64,000 nucleotides of DNA from Actinomadura physcomitrii (GTDB lineage: Bacteria; Actinomycetota; Actinomycetes; Streptosporangiales; Streptosporangiaceae): positions 1 to 64,000 of the forward strand of contig NZ_WBMS02000048.1 of NCBI RefSeq assembly GCF_008923205.2. The letters run 5' to 3'. Both the position numbers and the translations under genes were made by a program. Of the stretch, positions 47,193-58,093 are shown piece by piece (the stretch's first letter is position 1; each line of letters starts with the position of its first letter). The notes under the pieces are model-generated. The model did no database searches, was not told where the DNA came from, and saw only the letters and a list, made by a program, of their open reading frames with translations.

Positions 47193-47465
47193 AACGGGAC
47201 CGATACCCGCATACGCCAATGGATCACGCCGAACGCGTCACAGCGGAAAGATCGTCCAACGGCGCGAACTTCCCCGGACGGCCCGGCATCTCACCGTACG
47301 TACCCACCAGAGAGAGGACGGACCGGGACAGGGCCGGACGGGGGCGCCAAGCGACCTCGGCGATGACCGGGAACAGGGGCCGGCCATCACCCACCAGAGG
47401 CCCGCTTGGCCAAGGCCCTGCCCCACCGTCGACGACTCCCGCCACCGCGAAGGGGATGCGCGAGC

Positions 47466-48086
47466 ATGCAACGAATCATCTGGGGAACTCTGGCCGCCGC
47501 CGCACTGGCCGCTGCCCTCACCGGATGCGACGCCAGTTTCAGCGCCAGCCCCAGCTCGTCCACCGAGAACGCCGGATCGTCACACAGTAGCGCACCCGCG
47601 GGGGGAAGCGGGACCTCGACGACGTCCGGAAGCGGCACCGGAGCGCGCCCGCACGGCGCCTCCGGGACGCGGCACTGCACGACCTCCGACCTCCACGCCT
47701 CCGCGTACGCCAACGGCGACCCGGGCGCGGGGCAGCGGTACGGAACGCTCCAGCTGACCAACAACTCCGGGACGGCCTGCACGACCGGCGGCTGGTCGGG
47801 GCTCGGCCTCGTCAACGCGAGCGGCGCGCTGCCGACGAAGGTCGTCCGCGAGGGCACCGCCCGCACGATCACGATCCCGGCCGGCGCGTCCGCCTACGAG
47901 CAGCTGCACTGGGGTGTCATCCCCGGCGACGGCGACGACCAGGGCGCCCAGTGCCAGCCCACCGCCAGGGCGCTGCACATCATCCCGCCGAACCAGACGA
48001 CGCACCTCAGCGTGAACTGGATCGGCGGCCCGGTCTGCCAGCAGGGCCAGATCCGCCTCACGCCGATCAAGCTCGGCAAAATGTGA
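47466..48086 (+). CDS. DUF4232 domain lipoprotein
   Basis: Product of 206 residues. The lipobox LTGC follows a short signal (IIWGTLAAAALAAALTGC), then a Ser/Gly/Thr-rich linker, then the DUF4232 domain (RHCTTSDLHAS, QRYGTLQLTNNSGTACTTGGWSGLGLV, and a final GGPVCQQGQIRLTPI) with probable disulfides. It is an extracytoplasmic protein of unknown role, common in many paralogues in actinomycetes. Confidence 0.88.
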   Translation: MQRIIWGTLAAAALAAALTGCDASFSASPSSSTENAGSSHSSAPAGGSGTSTTSGSGTGARPHGASGTRHCTTSDLHASAYANGDPGAGQRYGTLQLTNNSGTACTTGGWSGLGLVNASGALPTKVVREGTARTITIPAGASAYEQLHWGVIPGDGDDQGAQCQPTARALHIIPPNQTTHLSVNWIGGPVCQQGQIRLTPIKLGKM

Positions 48087-48119
48087 CCCGCCGCCGCCCG
48101 GACACGGCGCTGGTAGGCG

Positions 48120-48941
48120 CTAGTCGTAGTCGCGGGCGCGTACGAAGACCGCGTCGAGCATGTCCTCGGTGACCCGGCCGGTGAAGGTGTTCTGCTGGCT
48201 CGGGTGGTAGCAGCCGAGCAGCAGCACCGGATCCCGGCGGGCCGCCGACGGCGGCGGCGCCAGCTCGACCTCCGCGCCGTGCCCGAACTTCGGGCGCGGC
48301 CGCGGCACGTCGTACCCCGCCTGCTTCAGCGCGGGCCACACGCCCTGCCAGGCGAACCCGCCCAGGCACACGATGCAGCGGACGCTCCGCGCGACGTCCT
48401 CGACCTCGCGCGCCAGCCATGGCAGGCACGTCGTGCGCTCCAGCGGCGTCGGCTTGTTGTCGGGCGGCGCGCACCGCACGGTCGCGGCCATCCGCGCGCC
48501 GATCAGCCGCTGCCCGTCGCCCGCGTGCACGCTCGTGGCCTGCGCCGCCAGCCCCACCCGGTGCAGCGACGCGAACAGCCAGTCGCCCGACCGGTCGCCG
48601 GTGAAGATCCGCCCGGTGCGGTTGCCGCCGTGCGCCGCCGGCGCCAGCCCGACGATGAGGACGCGCGGCTCCGGGTCGCCCCAGCCGGGGATCGGCCGCC
48701 CCCAGTACTCCTCGGCGGCGAACGCGCGGCGCCGCTCCACCGCGACCTTCTCCCGCCACGCCACCAGCCGGTCGCACGCCCGGCAGACCGACTGCCGCGC
48801 GCACAGCTCCGCGAGGTCCGGCGCGCCGGCGGCGAGCTCGATCACCTCGCCGGCGCCGTGCGCGACGGGCGTGTCCGGGGCGGCGGGGTCATCGGGCCAT
48901 CCCGTCCCAGGTGGCACGTAGGGCGCGCGCGCATCGGTCAT
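48120..48941 (-). CDS. Type 5 uracil-DNA glycosylase (UdgB-like)
   Basis: Product of 273 residues. It removes uracil and deaminated bases from DNA. Motif A is [23 protein letters not shown], where the usual catalytic Asp or Asn is Ala as in family 5, and motif B is [14 protein letters not shown]. Cysteines in [14 protein letters not shown] and others (RCAPP, ERTTC) fit the [4Fe-4S] cluster. The ATG start has only a weak ribosome-binding site. Confidence 0.9.
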   Translation of the reverse strand: MTDARAPYVPPGTGWPDDPAAPDTPVAHGAGEVIELAAGAPDLAELCARQSVCRACDRLVAWREKVAVERRRAFAAEEYWGRPIPGWGDPEPRVLIVGLAPAAHGGNRTGRIFTGDRSGDWLFASLHRVGLAAQATSVHAGDGQRLIGARMAATVRCAPPDNKPTPLERTTCLPWLAREVEDVARSVRCIVCLGGFAWQGVWPALKQAGYDVPRPRPKFGHGAEVELAPPPSAARRDPVLLLGCYHPSQQNTFTGRVTEDMLDAVFVRARDYD

Positions 48942-49048
48942 GCCGTCGATCCTCGCACGCCCCGGCGACGGCCCTCGGTACGATGCGGTTCCGCCGGTCG
49001 GGGGCGCGGGGCGTCCGGCGTTGCGCCATTGCCGAGCGGAGGCATGCC

Positions 49049-49795
49049 TTGTCGCAACCGGGCTGGTATCCCGACCCCTACGGAACCGGCAGCCTGCGCT
49101 GGTGGGACGGCCGGACCTGGACCGACCGGCTCAACCCCGAGCCCGACCGGCCGCCGCGTCCTCGCACGTCAGAGCAGGGGTACCGGCAGCAGCCCGACCC
49201 GTACGCCGGGTACGGGGGGCAGCCCTCGTGGGGCGGGCCGCCCGCCCTGCAGGGCGTCGCGGCCACCGTGCACGGGGTGCGCCTGGAGGCCGACGAGCGG
49301 GGCGTCGCCTACGGGCAGGCGGCGCTGGCGTGGCCGCACGTCGAGTGGGTCGCCTACTGGGCCGCGCAGATCGCGGCCGGATCCGGCCAGGCGCCCGGCA
49401 CCCGGTGGATCTTCCAGGCCGGCCGCTACCCGTTCTACGGCGGCCCGCGCGTCGAGGTCGTCATCGAGGCGGGCGGGACGGTCGAGCCGGAGACGGTCTG
49501 GGGGCGACTGATCCAGTTATGCCAGGCCTGCGCGGAGCCGCGGCTGGTCGCCGAGCTGGCCGGGCATGTGCGGGCCGGCGAGTCGGTGGACGTGGCGCAG
49601 GGCCTCACCGTGCATCCGGGCGGCGTGCGCGGCGACCGGGTGTCGCTGAGCTGGGCGTCGATCTCCGGTGCCGTCGTCGACGGCGGCCGGGTCTGGATCC
49701 GGCAGGCCGGCAGCCCCTCGCCGGTCCTGTACGTCCCGCAGCAGAACCCGAACGCGGTGCTGATCCCCGCGCTGCTGTCCGCCCTGAAGGGCTGA
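49049..49795 (+). CDS. DUF2510 domain protein
   Basis: Product of 248 residues. TTG 49049 is chosen because CGGAGG lies 6 bp upstream and the next residues, [25 protein letters not shown], are the DUF2510 motif that normally starts these proteins. The rest (residues 70-245) is a soluble, probably PH-like or DUF-type domain without recognised catalytic residues. No membrane segment is visible. The function is unknown. Confidence 0.8.
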   Translation: MSQPGWYPDPYGTGSLRWWDGRTWTDRLNPEPDRPPRPRTSEQGYRQQPDPYAGYGGQPSWGGPPALQGVAATVHGVRLEADERGVAYGQAALAWPHVEWVAYWAAQIAAGSGQAPGTRWIFQAGRYPFYGGPRVEVVIEAGGTVEPETVWGRLIQLCQACAEPRLVAELAGHVRAGESVDVAQGLTVHPGGVRGDRVSLSWASISGAVVDGGRVWIRQAGSPSPVLYVPQQNPNAVLIPALLSALKG

Positions 49796-49820
49796 CCGGG
49801 GCCGGCCGGGGGCGCGGGCG

Positions 49821-50771
49821 TCAGACCAGCGACCAGGCGATCCCGTCAAGGATGTCGCGCTCGCTGACCACGACCGCGCCGAACCCGTACTCCCGCATGA
49901 TCCGGTCCAGGATCAGCGCGCCCGCACCGATCACGTCCACCCGGCCCGGGTGCATGACGCCGATCTCGGCGCGCTCGGCCCGCGTCGCGTGCAGCAGCCG
50001 CCGGGTCACCTCGTGCACCTGCGCGGCGGTGACGCGGGACAGGTGGATCCGGGCCGAGTCGTACTCCGGCAGGTCCATCGCGATGCCGGAGACCGTCGTG
50101 ACGGACCCGGCGAGCCCGACCAGCGTGCGCGCCTCGTCGACCGGGACCGTCCGGCGCACCTCGGCGAGCGCGGCGTCGACGTCGGCGACCGTGTTGGAGA
50201 TCTGCTCCGGGGACGGCGGGTCGCCGTCGCGCAGATGCCGCTCGGTCATCCGGACGCAGCCGATGTCGACCGACCGGGCCGCCTCGACCGCGGAGGCGCC
50301 GAGCACGAACTCGGTGGACCCGCCGCCGATGTCGACGACCAGGTAGGGGCGGGCCGGGCGCAGCGCGGCGAGCTCGCGGGTGGCGCCGGTGAACGACAGC
50401 TCCGCCTCCTCGTCCCCGCTGATCACCTCGGGGACGACGCCGAAGATGTCGACGACGCCGCTGACGAAGTCGGCCCGGTTCGCGGCGTCGCGGGTGGCGC
50501 TGGTGGCGACCACCCGGGTCTTGATCGGATCCTCGCCGGCCTCCTCGCCGTGCCGCTCGATCAGCTCGGCGTACCCGCGCATCGCGGTGAACGTCCGCTC
50601 CAGCGCGGCGGGCGACAGCCGGCCCGTCTCGTCGACGCCCTCGCCGAGCCGGACGATCTCCATCCGCCGCTCGACGTCGGTGAGCGTGCCGCCGTCCGGC
50701 CCGGCGGCGATGTCGGCGATCAGCAGGCGGACCGAGTTGGTCCCGCAGTCGATGGCGGCGACGCGCGTCAC
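49821..50771 (-). CDS. Exopolyphosphatase / guanosine pentaphosphate phosphatase (Ppx/GppA)
   Basis: Product of 316 residues. The ASKHA ATPase fold shows DCGTNSVRLLIAD at the start and VVDIGGGSTEFVLG in the middle, with GLAGSVTTVSG and HPGRVDVIGAGALIL after it. Mycobacterial Ppx2 (Rv1026) is the expected orthologue. It hydrolyses polyphosphate or pppGpp; which one is not shown. The GTG start overlaps the DUF501 stop by 4 bp (GTGA), so the two are coupled. Confidence 0.92.
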   Translation of the reverse strand: MTRVAAIDCGTNSVRLLIADIAAGPDGGTLTDVERRMEIVRLGEGVDETGRLSPAALERTFTAMRGYAELIERHGEEAGEDPIKTRVVATSATRDAANRADFVSGVVDIFGVVPEVISGDEEAELSFTGATRELAALRPARPYLVVDIGGGSTEFVLGASAVEAARSVDIGCVRMTERHLRDGDPPSPEQISNTVADVDAALAEVRRTVPVDEARTLVGLAGSVTTVSGIAMDLPEYDSARIHLSRVTAAQVHEVTRRLLHATRAERAEIGVMHPGRVDVIGAGALILDRIMREYGFGAVVVSERDILDGIAWSLV

Positions 50772-51421
50772 TTGGCCTCCTCGGCGTCGGGAACGTCTTC
50801 GGGGGCGGGGCACACGCAGGGGCCGGAGCGCCACCACTCGGGCAGCGCCGCCAGCGCCTCGCGGCCGAACGGGTTGCCGCCCGGCACCGCCAGCTCGTGC
50901 GCGACCAGGGCGTGCAGGCACTTCACCCGCTCGGGCATCCCGCCCGCGCTCTGCATCCCCTCCGGCAGCGGCTCGATGCCGTCCTCGCGGGCGGCCTCGC
51001 CGCGGCGCCGCAGGTAGTCCTCGTGGGCGGCGGTGTACTCGGCCTTCAGCGCCGGGTCGCCGGCGAGCCGCGCCTGCATCTCGCGCATGGCGCCGCTGCC
51101 CTCCAGCGTGCCGATCGCCGACGCCGCCTTCGGGCAGGTCAGGTAGAACAGCGTCGGGAACGGGGTGCCGTCGGGCAGCCGCGGCGCCGTCTCCAGCACC
51201 GCCGGCAGCCCGCACGGGCAGCGGTAGGCGACCCCGCGGATGCCGCGCGGCTCGCGGCCGAGCTGCGCCGCCACCGCCGCGACGTCCCGCTCGGACGCCG
51301 GTTCAGACGCCGGCTCGCGCGCCGGGGCCGCCGCCCCGACCGTCCGGGCCGTCGCGGCGGTCCCGGTCCCGGCCCTGGGGAGCGCTCCCCCGGATGCCCC
51401 TGTGCAACGTTCGTCGATCAT
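50768..51421 (-). CDS. DUF501 family protein
   Basis: Product of 217 residues. After a disordered Ala/Pro-rich start, the DUF501 domain (about 55-205) carries CPCGLPAVLETAPRLPDGTPFPTLFYLTCP and MPERVKCLHALVAHELAVPGGNPFG. The paired cysteines may bind metal. It is conserved between ftsB and ppx in actinobacteria, and its role is unknown. The start at 51421 follows GGGGACGA. Confidence 0.88.
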   Translation of the reverse strand: MIDERCTGASGGALPRAGTGTAATARTVGAAAPAREPASEPASERDVAAVAAQLGREPRGIRGVAYRCPCGLPAVLETAPRLPDGTPFPTLFYLTCPKAASAIGTLEGSGAMREMQARLAGDPALKAEYTAAHEDYLRRRGEAAREDGIEPLPEGMQSAGGMPERVKCLHALVAHELAVPGGNPFGREALAALPEWWRSGPCVCPAPEDVPDAEEAK

Positions 51422-51525
51422 TCGTCCCCACCCGCGGATCCCGCGATCCGTGTCGGCCTGCCGCGCCGCCGGCCGTCCGCGCCCGGCCCCACCCGCCGGT
51501 CGCGGCCGCCCGCCGCGGAACGGGA

Positions 51526-51963
51526 TCAGCGCGGCCTGTCGGCGGTCTCCACCGACCGCCACAACGTCTCATACCACGGCGGCCGGCTCGCCGGACCGTC
51601 GCTGCGGGCCTTGCGCCCGTCTTCCCCTCCGCCGTCCAGCACGATGTAGCACGTCACGTCCGGACGGCAGTAGTGGAGCCTTCGCGTCGCCTCACGCTCA
51701 ATGTACGACTTGTCCCCCAGTTGCCGCTTGCGTTGGGCGAGTTCGTCCACCTTTTTACGTGCGGCGGCCTGCTCGCGCTGGAGATCGGAGATCTCCTTGC
51801 GCTGCGCGATGTACTCGCGCACAGGGTAGGCGAGGCTCAGCGCGATCGCGCACATCACCACCGCGAGGATCGCGGCGCGGCCGGTCAGCGCCGGGCTGGT
51901 GCGGCACGCGCCGTCCCCCGGGGAGTCCTCTCCCCGGGGGTCGTCCCGCTCGTCCCGGGACAT
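51526..51963 (-). CDS. ftsB: Septum formation initiator (FtsB/DivIC)
   Basis: Product of 145 residues: a cytoplasmic tail, one transmembrane helix (AAILAVVMCAIALSLAYPV), then an extracytoplasmic coiled coil (QRKEISDLQREQAAARKKVDELAQRKRQL) with the family YIEREATRRLHYCRP. It is part of the FtsQBL divisome subcomplex. It lies 7 bp downstream of eno, a conserved actinobacterial pairing. Confidence 0.92.
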   Translation of the reverse strand: MSRDERDDPRGEDSPGDGACRTSPALTGRAAILAVVMCAIALSLAYPVREYIAQRKEISDLQREQAAARKKVDELAQRKRQLGDKSYIEREATRRLHYCRPDVTCYIVLDGGGEDGRKARSDGPASRPPWYETLWRSVETADRPR

Positions 51964-51970
51964 CGGCCCG

Positions 51971-53293
<1,323 letters not shown>

Positions 53294-53385
53294 TCACCGA
53301 GCCTATCCCGCGCGCCCCCCGGGCCGCCCAACTGGCTCGCCGTTCGGCGGCGGCCGCCGTTACACGACCGTGCCGCGCAAGCGAC

Positions 53386-53450
53386 TTGACGGAATCATTG
53401 CCGACCTTATCTACTAAGCACGTCAAACACACATGATAAGTAGGGATAAG
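53386..53450 (+). promoter_or_regulatory. Promoter and repeated GATAAG motif before the sulfonate ABC operon
   Basis: TTGACG (53386) and TATCTA (53408) with 16-bp spacing form a plausible promoter. CTTATC (53406) and two direct GATAAG copies (53435 and 53445, 10 bp apart) form inverted and direct repeats up to the ribosome-binding site. They may bind a sulfur-responsive regulator. Confidence 0.45.
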
Positions 53451-53455
53451 TGACA

Positions 53456-54505
53456 ATGCATCGCAGACTCCGATGGCGCGCGGCGGCCGCGGCACTGATC
53501 GTCCTGGCCGGCGCGGGGACGCTCGGTGCCTGCGGCGACGATGGCGGCGACGGGAAGTCCGGTGCGGACGCCCAGCTCAGGCTCGGGTACTTCCCGAACA
53601 TCACGCACGCCACCGCGCTCGTCGGCGTCGAGAAGGGGATCTTCGCCAAGCACCTCGGCAAGGCGCCGAAGACCGCGACCTTCAACGCCGGGCCCGCCGC
53701 CGTCGAGGCGCTGTTCTCCGGCGCGCTCGACGCGACCTTCGTCGGCCCGAACCCGTCCATCAACGCCTGGGCGCAGTCCCACGGCAAGGCGGTGCACATC
53801 ATCTCCGGCGCGGCGTCCGGCGGCGTCTCGCTGATCGTCAAGCCGGGGATCAAGAGCGCCCAGGACCTCAAGGGCAAGAAGATCGCCACCCCGCAGCTCG
53901 GCAACACCCAGGACGTCGCCGTCCGCTACTGGCTCAAGCAGCAGGGCCTCACCGCGAACAAGGACGGCAGCGGCGACGTCAAGATCGTCCCGCAGGAGAA
54001 CGCGCAGACCCTGCAGACCTTCCAGCAGGGCACCATCGACGGCGCCTGGGTCCCCGAGCCCTACGCCTCCCGGCTGATCCTCGAGGACAAGGGCGTCAAG
54101 CTGCTGGACGAGGCGTCGCTGTGGCCCGGCGGCAAGTTCGTCATCACCAACCTGATCGTCAGCCAGGAGTTCGAGAAGAAGCACCCGGACGAGGTGAAGA
54201 AGCTCCTGGAGGGCGTCGTCGAGGCCACCGACTACATCAACCAGAACAAGGCCGACGCCGAGAAGGTCACCAACGACGCGCTCACCAAGCTGAGCGGCAA
54301 GCCGCTCAAGCAGGACGTCCTGGACTCCGCGTTCAAGTCGATCACCTTCACCGTCGACCCGGTCGCCTCCTCGCTGACCGCGGGCGCCCAGCACGCCGAG
54401 CAGATCGGGCTGCTGCAGAAGACGGACCTGAACGGGATCTACAGCCTCGGCCCCCTCAACGACGTGCTCAAGGCGAGCGGGAAGGCACAGGTCAGCGACA
54501 AATGA
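53456..54505 (+). CDS. ABC transporter substrate-binding lipoprotein, aliphatic sulfonate/taurine type
   Basis: Product of 349 residues. The lipobox ends at Cys26 (LGACGDD). The NMT1/SsuA-like fold is indicated by LGYFPNITHATALVGVEKGIF, GALDATFVGPNPSINAW, LKGKKIATPQLGNTQDVAVRYWL and DGAWVPEPYASRL. It captures an organosulfur or similar ligand outside the membrane; nitrate- or thiamine-precursor-binding proteins have related folds. ATG 53456 or GTG 53450 could start it. The stop overlaps the ATPase start. Confidence 0.88.
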   Translation: MHRRLRWRAAAAALIVLAGAGTLGACGDDGGDGKSGADAQLRLGYFPNITHATALVGVEKGIFAKHLGKAPKTATFNAGPAAVEALFSGALDATFVGPNPSINAWAQSHGKAVHIISGAASGGVSLIVKPGIKSAQDLKGKKIATPQLGNTQDVAVRYWLKQQGLTANKDGSGDVKIVPQENAQTLQTFQQGTIDGAWVPEPYASRLILEDKGVKLLDEASLWPGGKFVITNLIVSQEFEKKHPDEVKKLLEGVVEATDYINQNKADAEKVTNDALTKLSGKPLKQDVLDSAFKSITFTVDPVASSLTAGAQHAEQIGLLQKTDLNGIYSLGPLNDVLKASGKAQVSDK

Positions 54506-55305
54506 CAGAGGCCGTTACGGCCGCCCCGAGCCGGACCGCGGCAGCGGTCCGGCTCCGTGGCGTCTCCAAGGCGTTCGGATCCGGCAAGACCAGGCTGCTC
54601 GCGCTCGACCAGGTGTCGCTGGACGTCGCGCCCGGCGAGTTCGTCTGCCTGCTCGGCGCGTCCGGATGCGGCAAGAGCACGCTGCTGAACCTCGTCGCCG
54701 GGCTCGACAAGGTCAGCGCCGGGACGATCGACACCGAGGACGCGCGGGTCGCGCTGATGTTCCAGGAGCCCGCGCTGTTCCCGTGGCTGACCGTCACCGC
54801 GAACATCGAGCTGGCGCTGAAGATGCGCGGCGTCCCCCGCGCCGGGCGGCGGCCCCGCGCCGCCGAGCTGCTCGACTCGGTGCACCTCGGCGGGTTCGCG
54901 CGCAAGCGCCCGCACCAGCTGTCCGGCGGCATGCGCCAGCGCGTCGCGCTCGCCCGCGCCCTGGCCCTCACCGAGGACGACACCGACGGCGGGCAGGGCA
55001 CCGTGCTGCTGATGGACGAGCCGTTCGGCGCCCTCGACGCGATGACCCGCGACCTGCTGCACGACGAGATCGAGCGGATCTGGCGGCAGCGCGCCCTGTC
55101 GGTGCTGTTCGTCACGCACAACGTCCGCGAGGCCGTCCGGCTCGGCGACCGGGTGGTGCTGCTCAGCAGCCGGCCGGGGCGGGTCGTCGAGGAGTTCCCC
55201 GTCCCGATGGACCGGCCGCGCCGGATCGACTCCACCGAGGTGGCCTCGCTCGCCGCCGCCATCACCGATCGGCTGCGCGAGGAGGTCGGACGCCATGGCG
55301 CATGA
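54502..55305 (+). CDS. ABC transporter ATP-binding protein (SsuB/TauB-like)
   Basis: Product of 267 residues. Walker A is GASGCGKST at 52-60, the Q-loop is MFQEPALFPWLT, the signature is LSGGMRQR, Walker B is VLLMDEP and the switch His is in VTHNVREAV. It energises the importer. The ATG overlaps the upstream stop (ATGA), and its 3' end overlaps the permease start by 11 bp, so all three are coupled. Confidence 0.94.
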   Translation: MTEAVTAAPSRTAAAVRLRGVSKAFGSGKTRLLALDQVSLDVAPGEFVCLLGASGCGKSTLLNLVAGLDKVSAGTIDTEDARVALMFQEPALFPWLTVTANIELALKMRGVPRAGRRPRAAELLDSVHLGGFARKRPHQLSGGMRQRVALARALALTEDDTDGGQGTVLLMDEPFGALDAMTRDLLHDEIERIWRQRALSVLFVTHNVREAVRLGDRVVLLSSRPGRVVEEFPVPMDRPRRIDSTEVASLAAAITDRLREEVGRHGA

Positions 55306-56233
55306 CACGACCAGCAGGAACGACGCCCCGCCGCCCGACACCGCGCCCGGCACCGCCGCGGACACCGCCGCGGGCGAGGCGCCGGCGGCCGACCGGCTGA
55401 ACCGCGAGCTCGCCGGCCTCGACGCGCTGGAGCTCGGCGGCGGCACCGGCCGGCGGCTGGCGCAGCGGACCTGGTCCGCCGCCTGGCCGATGCTCGCCGC
55501 CGTCGTGATCGCGCTGCTGGCCTGGCAGGCGGTCGTGTGGAGCGGCTGGAAGGAGCCGTGGGTGCTGCCCGGCCCCCGCGACACCTTCCCGGTGCTGTGG
55601 GACCAGGTCACCTCGTCGCGGTTCTGGAAGGCCGTCGCGCTGACGATGCGGCGCGCGATCATCGGGTTCGCGCTGTCGATCGCGGTCGGCGTCGTCATCG
55701 GCGGGCTCGTGTCGCAGTTCCGGGTGCTGCGCCGCGCGTTCGGCTCGCTGATCACCGGGCTGCAGACGATGCCGTCGATCGCCTGGTTCCCGCTCGCCAT
55801 CCTGCTGTTCAAGCTGAGCGAGAGCGCGATCCTGTTCGTGGTGGTGCTCGGCGCGGCGCCGTCCATCGCCAACGGGCTGATCGCGGGCGTCGACTACACC
55901 CCGCCGATCCTGCTGCGCGCCGGGAAGGTGATGGGGCTGCGCGGGCTCCTGCTGTACCGGCACCTGGTGCTGCCCGCGTCGCTGCCGTCGTTCATCGCGG
56001 GGCTCAAGCAGGGCTGGGCGTTCGCCTGGCGCAGCCTGATGGCCGGCGAGCTGCTGGTGATCATCGGCAGCACCACCTCGCTGGGCGTGCTGCTGTCGCA
56101 GGCCCGCGAGTTCAACAACACCGCCGACATGATCTCCTACATGATCGTCATCCTGGTGATCGGGATCGTCATCGACCAGCTGTTCGGGGTGCTGGACCGG
56201 GCCGTCCGCCGCCGCTGGGGGCTGGAGGACTGA
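55295..56233 (+). CDS. ABC transporter permease (SsuC/TauC-like)
   Basis: Product of 312 residues. After an unusually long hydrophilic N-terminus of about 65 residues there are about six membrane segments. The EAA-type loop is LRAGKVMGLRGLLLYRHLVLPASLPSFIAGLKQGWAFAWR. It forms the import channel with SsuB-like partners. No desulfonating monooxygenase gene is nearby. Confidence 0.92.
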   Translation: MAHDTTSRNDAPPPDTAPGTAADTAAGEAPAADRLNRELAGLDALELGGGTGRRLAQRTWSAAWPMLAAVVIALLAWQAVVWSGWKEPWVLPGPRDTFPVLWDQVTSSRFWKAVALTMRRAIIGFALSIAVGVVIGGLVSQFRVLRRAFGSLITGLQTMPSIAWFPLAILLFKLSESAILFVVVLGAAPSIANGLIAGVDYTPPILLRAGKVMGLRGLLLYRHLVLPASLPSFIAGLKQGWAFAWRSLMAGELLVIIGSTTSLGVLLSQAREFNNTADMISYMIVILVIGIVIDQLFGVLDRAVRRRWGLED

Positions 56234-56310
56234 CGGGCAGGGGGCTGGCGGGGCGACCGATCTTTTACCCGCCGCCCACGGTCGCGTTTGCCCTGCTCAG
56301 GTAAGAAACA

Positions 56311-56333
56311 CCGGGTATCGGCAACATACCCGG
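56311..56333. promoter_or_regulatory. Inverted repeat CCGGGTAT-N7-ATACCCGG before the histidine kinase
   Basis: A perfect 8-bp palindrome, 54 bp before the kinase GTG and overlapping the GGGAGG motif at 56331-56336. It may be an operator or a short RNA hairpin. Confidence 0.45.
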
Positions 56334-56387
56334 GAGGTCGTCATCGGTGTTCGGCTCCGCCGTGCCGCAGCGGTCCTGACCCGCTGG

Positions 56388-57782
56388 GTGTGGCGGGTCG
56401 CGCTGCACGGCTCGCGGGTCCGGTTCCGGGTGACGGTGACGGCGGCGCTCGCGGCGTTCCTGCTGTCCACCGTCCTGTACCTGATCTTCGCGGTGCTGAT
56501 CAGGCAGGACGTGAAGGGCGACCTCGGCGAGGAGCTGTCCCGCGAGGGCCGGCGCATCTCCACGCTGATCCACGCCGGCGCGCTGCCGGTCCCGCGCATC
56601 TACCCGGTGGACGACACGCTCGCGCAGGTCGTCGACGGCCGGCACCGCGTCGTCGCGGCGAGCAGCGGGATGCAGGGCCGCCCGCCGCTGGCGTTCCCGC
56701 GCCCCCCGCCGGGCGACGACAGCCGCACCGGCCGCAGCTGCGCCGTCGACGCGCCCGGCGGGCCGTGCTTCCAGATCGTCGAGTACCGGGTGGGCCTCCC
56801 CGGGCCCGGCGAGCAGTTCGTCTACACGCTCGCGCCCGAGCCCGGCCTGTTCCCGCGGCCGCTGCTCGCGGCGCTGCTGGCGGTCGGCATCCCCGCCGTC
56901 ACCGGGCTCGCCGGGTACGGGACGTGGCTGTCGGCGAGCCAGGCGCTGCGCTCGGTCGAGGCGATCCGCCGGGAGCTGGACGAGATCACCGCCACCGACA
57001 TCCAGCGCCGCGTCCCCGTCCCGGGCCGGCGCGACGAGATCGCGGTGCTCGCCGACAGCATCAACGCCACCCTGGACCGGCTGGAGGAGGCGGTGGCCCG
57101 GCAGCGCGCGTTCGTCGTCGACGTCTCGCACGAGCTGCGCAGCCCCCTCGCCGGGCTCCGGATGGAGCTGGAGTTGGCGCTCGCCGACCCCGACGCCACC
57201 GACCTGCCCGACACGCTGCGCGCCCTGCTCAACAACACCGACCGGCTGGGGGCCGTCGTCGACGACCTGCTCGCGCTGGCCCGGCTGGAGGCCGACCGCA
57301 ACTTCCCGCGCGAGGCCGTGGACCTGACCGAGCTGGCCGACCAGGAGGTGCTGCGCCGCCCCCGGCGCGCCCGGGTCACCGTCCTGTCGGAGGGCCCGGT
57401 GACGGTGGCCGGGGGGCGCTCCGAGCTGGCCCGGCTGCTCACCAACCTGATCGACAACGCCGACCGGCACGCGCGAGCCGCGGTCACCGTGATCGTCGGC
57501 GCCGAGGAGCCGGCGACCGCCGTCGTGGAGGTGATCGACGACGGCCTCGGCATCCACCCGGAGGACCGCGAGCGGGTCTTCGAGCGCTTCACCCGGCTCA
57601 CCGAGGGCCGGCACCGCGACGCCGGCGGCACCGGCCTCGGCCTCGCCATCTCCCGCGACATCGCCGCCGCGCACGGCGGCTCGCTGGTCCTCGCCGACCG
57701 CCGCGCCGACGACGAGGGCGCCCGTTTCGTCCTGCGCCTGCCCAGGAAGGGCTCCGCCGGAACCCCCAGCCTCGGCCGGTAG
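56388..57782 (+). CDS. Two-component sensor histidine kinase, orphan
   Basis: Product of 464 residues from GTG 56388: TM1 at about 17-39, an extracellular sensor of about 115 residues with two Cys, TM2 at about 158-180, HAMP, HisKA with phospho-acceptor His248 (DVSHELRSPLAG), and HATPase with LIDNADRHARA, DDGLGI and GTGLGLAI. No response-regulator gene is adjacent. The frame stays open upstream to a GGGAGG near 56331 but without a standard start codon there, so the N-terminus is uncertain by about 16 residues. Confidence 0.88.
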   Translation: MWRVALHGSRVRFRVTVTAALAAFLLSTVLYLIFAVLIRQDVKGDLGEELSREGRRISTLIHAGALPVPRIYPVDDTLAQVVDGRHRVVAASSGMQGRPPLAFPRPPPGDDSRTGRSCAVDAPGGPCFQIVEYRVGLPGPGEQFVYTLAPEPGLFPRPLLAALLAVGIPAVTGLAGYGTWLSASQALRSVEAIRRELDEITATDIQRRVPVPGRRDEIAVLADSINATLDRLEEAVARQRAFVVDVSHELRSPLAGLRMELELALADPDATDLPDTLRALLNNTDRLGAVVDDLLALARLEADRNFPREAVDLTELADQEVLRRPRRARVTVLSEGPVTVAGGRSELARLLTNLIDNADRHARAAVTVIVGAEEPATAVVEVIDDGLGIHPEDRERVFERFTRLTEGRHRDAGGTGLGLAISRDIAAAHGGSLVLADRRADDEGARFVLRLPRKGSAGTPSLGR

Positions 57783-57825
57783 GCGGACCGGGTCCCGCCG
57801 CGCATATTGGCCGCAGCCCGGGCGG

Positions 57826-58032
57826 CTACCCCTCGCCCAGTTCGTCGCGGAGGCGGTGGCGCTCGTTCTCCAGCGCCTCGATCTGCCCGCCGAGCTCCTC
57901 GCGGGCGGCGAGGTTCTGGCCGGCGTCGACGAAGTCGGTGGCGTCCGCCGACGGGGCCGGCAGCTCGGAGCGCAGCCGGGAGATGTTCGCGTCGAGGTCG
58001 CGGATGCGTGCGCGCTTCTCGTCGTCGTTCAT
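57826..58032 (-). CDS. Small coiled-coil protein
   Basis: Product of 68 residues, highly charged and helical (KRARIRDLDANISRLRSELP, then LGGQIEALENERHRLRDEL). No membrane or signal segment. Similar 60-70-residue proteins occur in many actinomycetes. GGAGAT lies about 6 bp before the ATG. The function is unknown. Confidence 0.75.
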   Translation of the reverse strand: MNDDEKRARIRDLDANISRLRSELPAPSADATDFVDAGQNLAAREELGGQIEALENERHRLRDELGEG

Positions 58033-58093
58033 GTGGATCTCCTAACGGGGGTTCTGTTCCGGGCTGCATGCCCGCCTGGCGCCCGCGATCACC

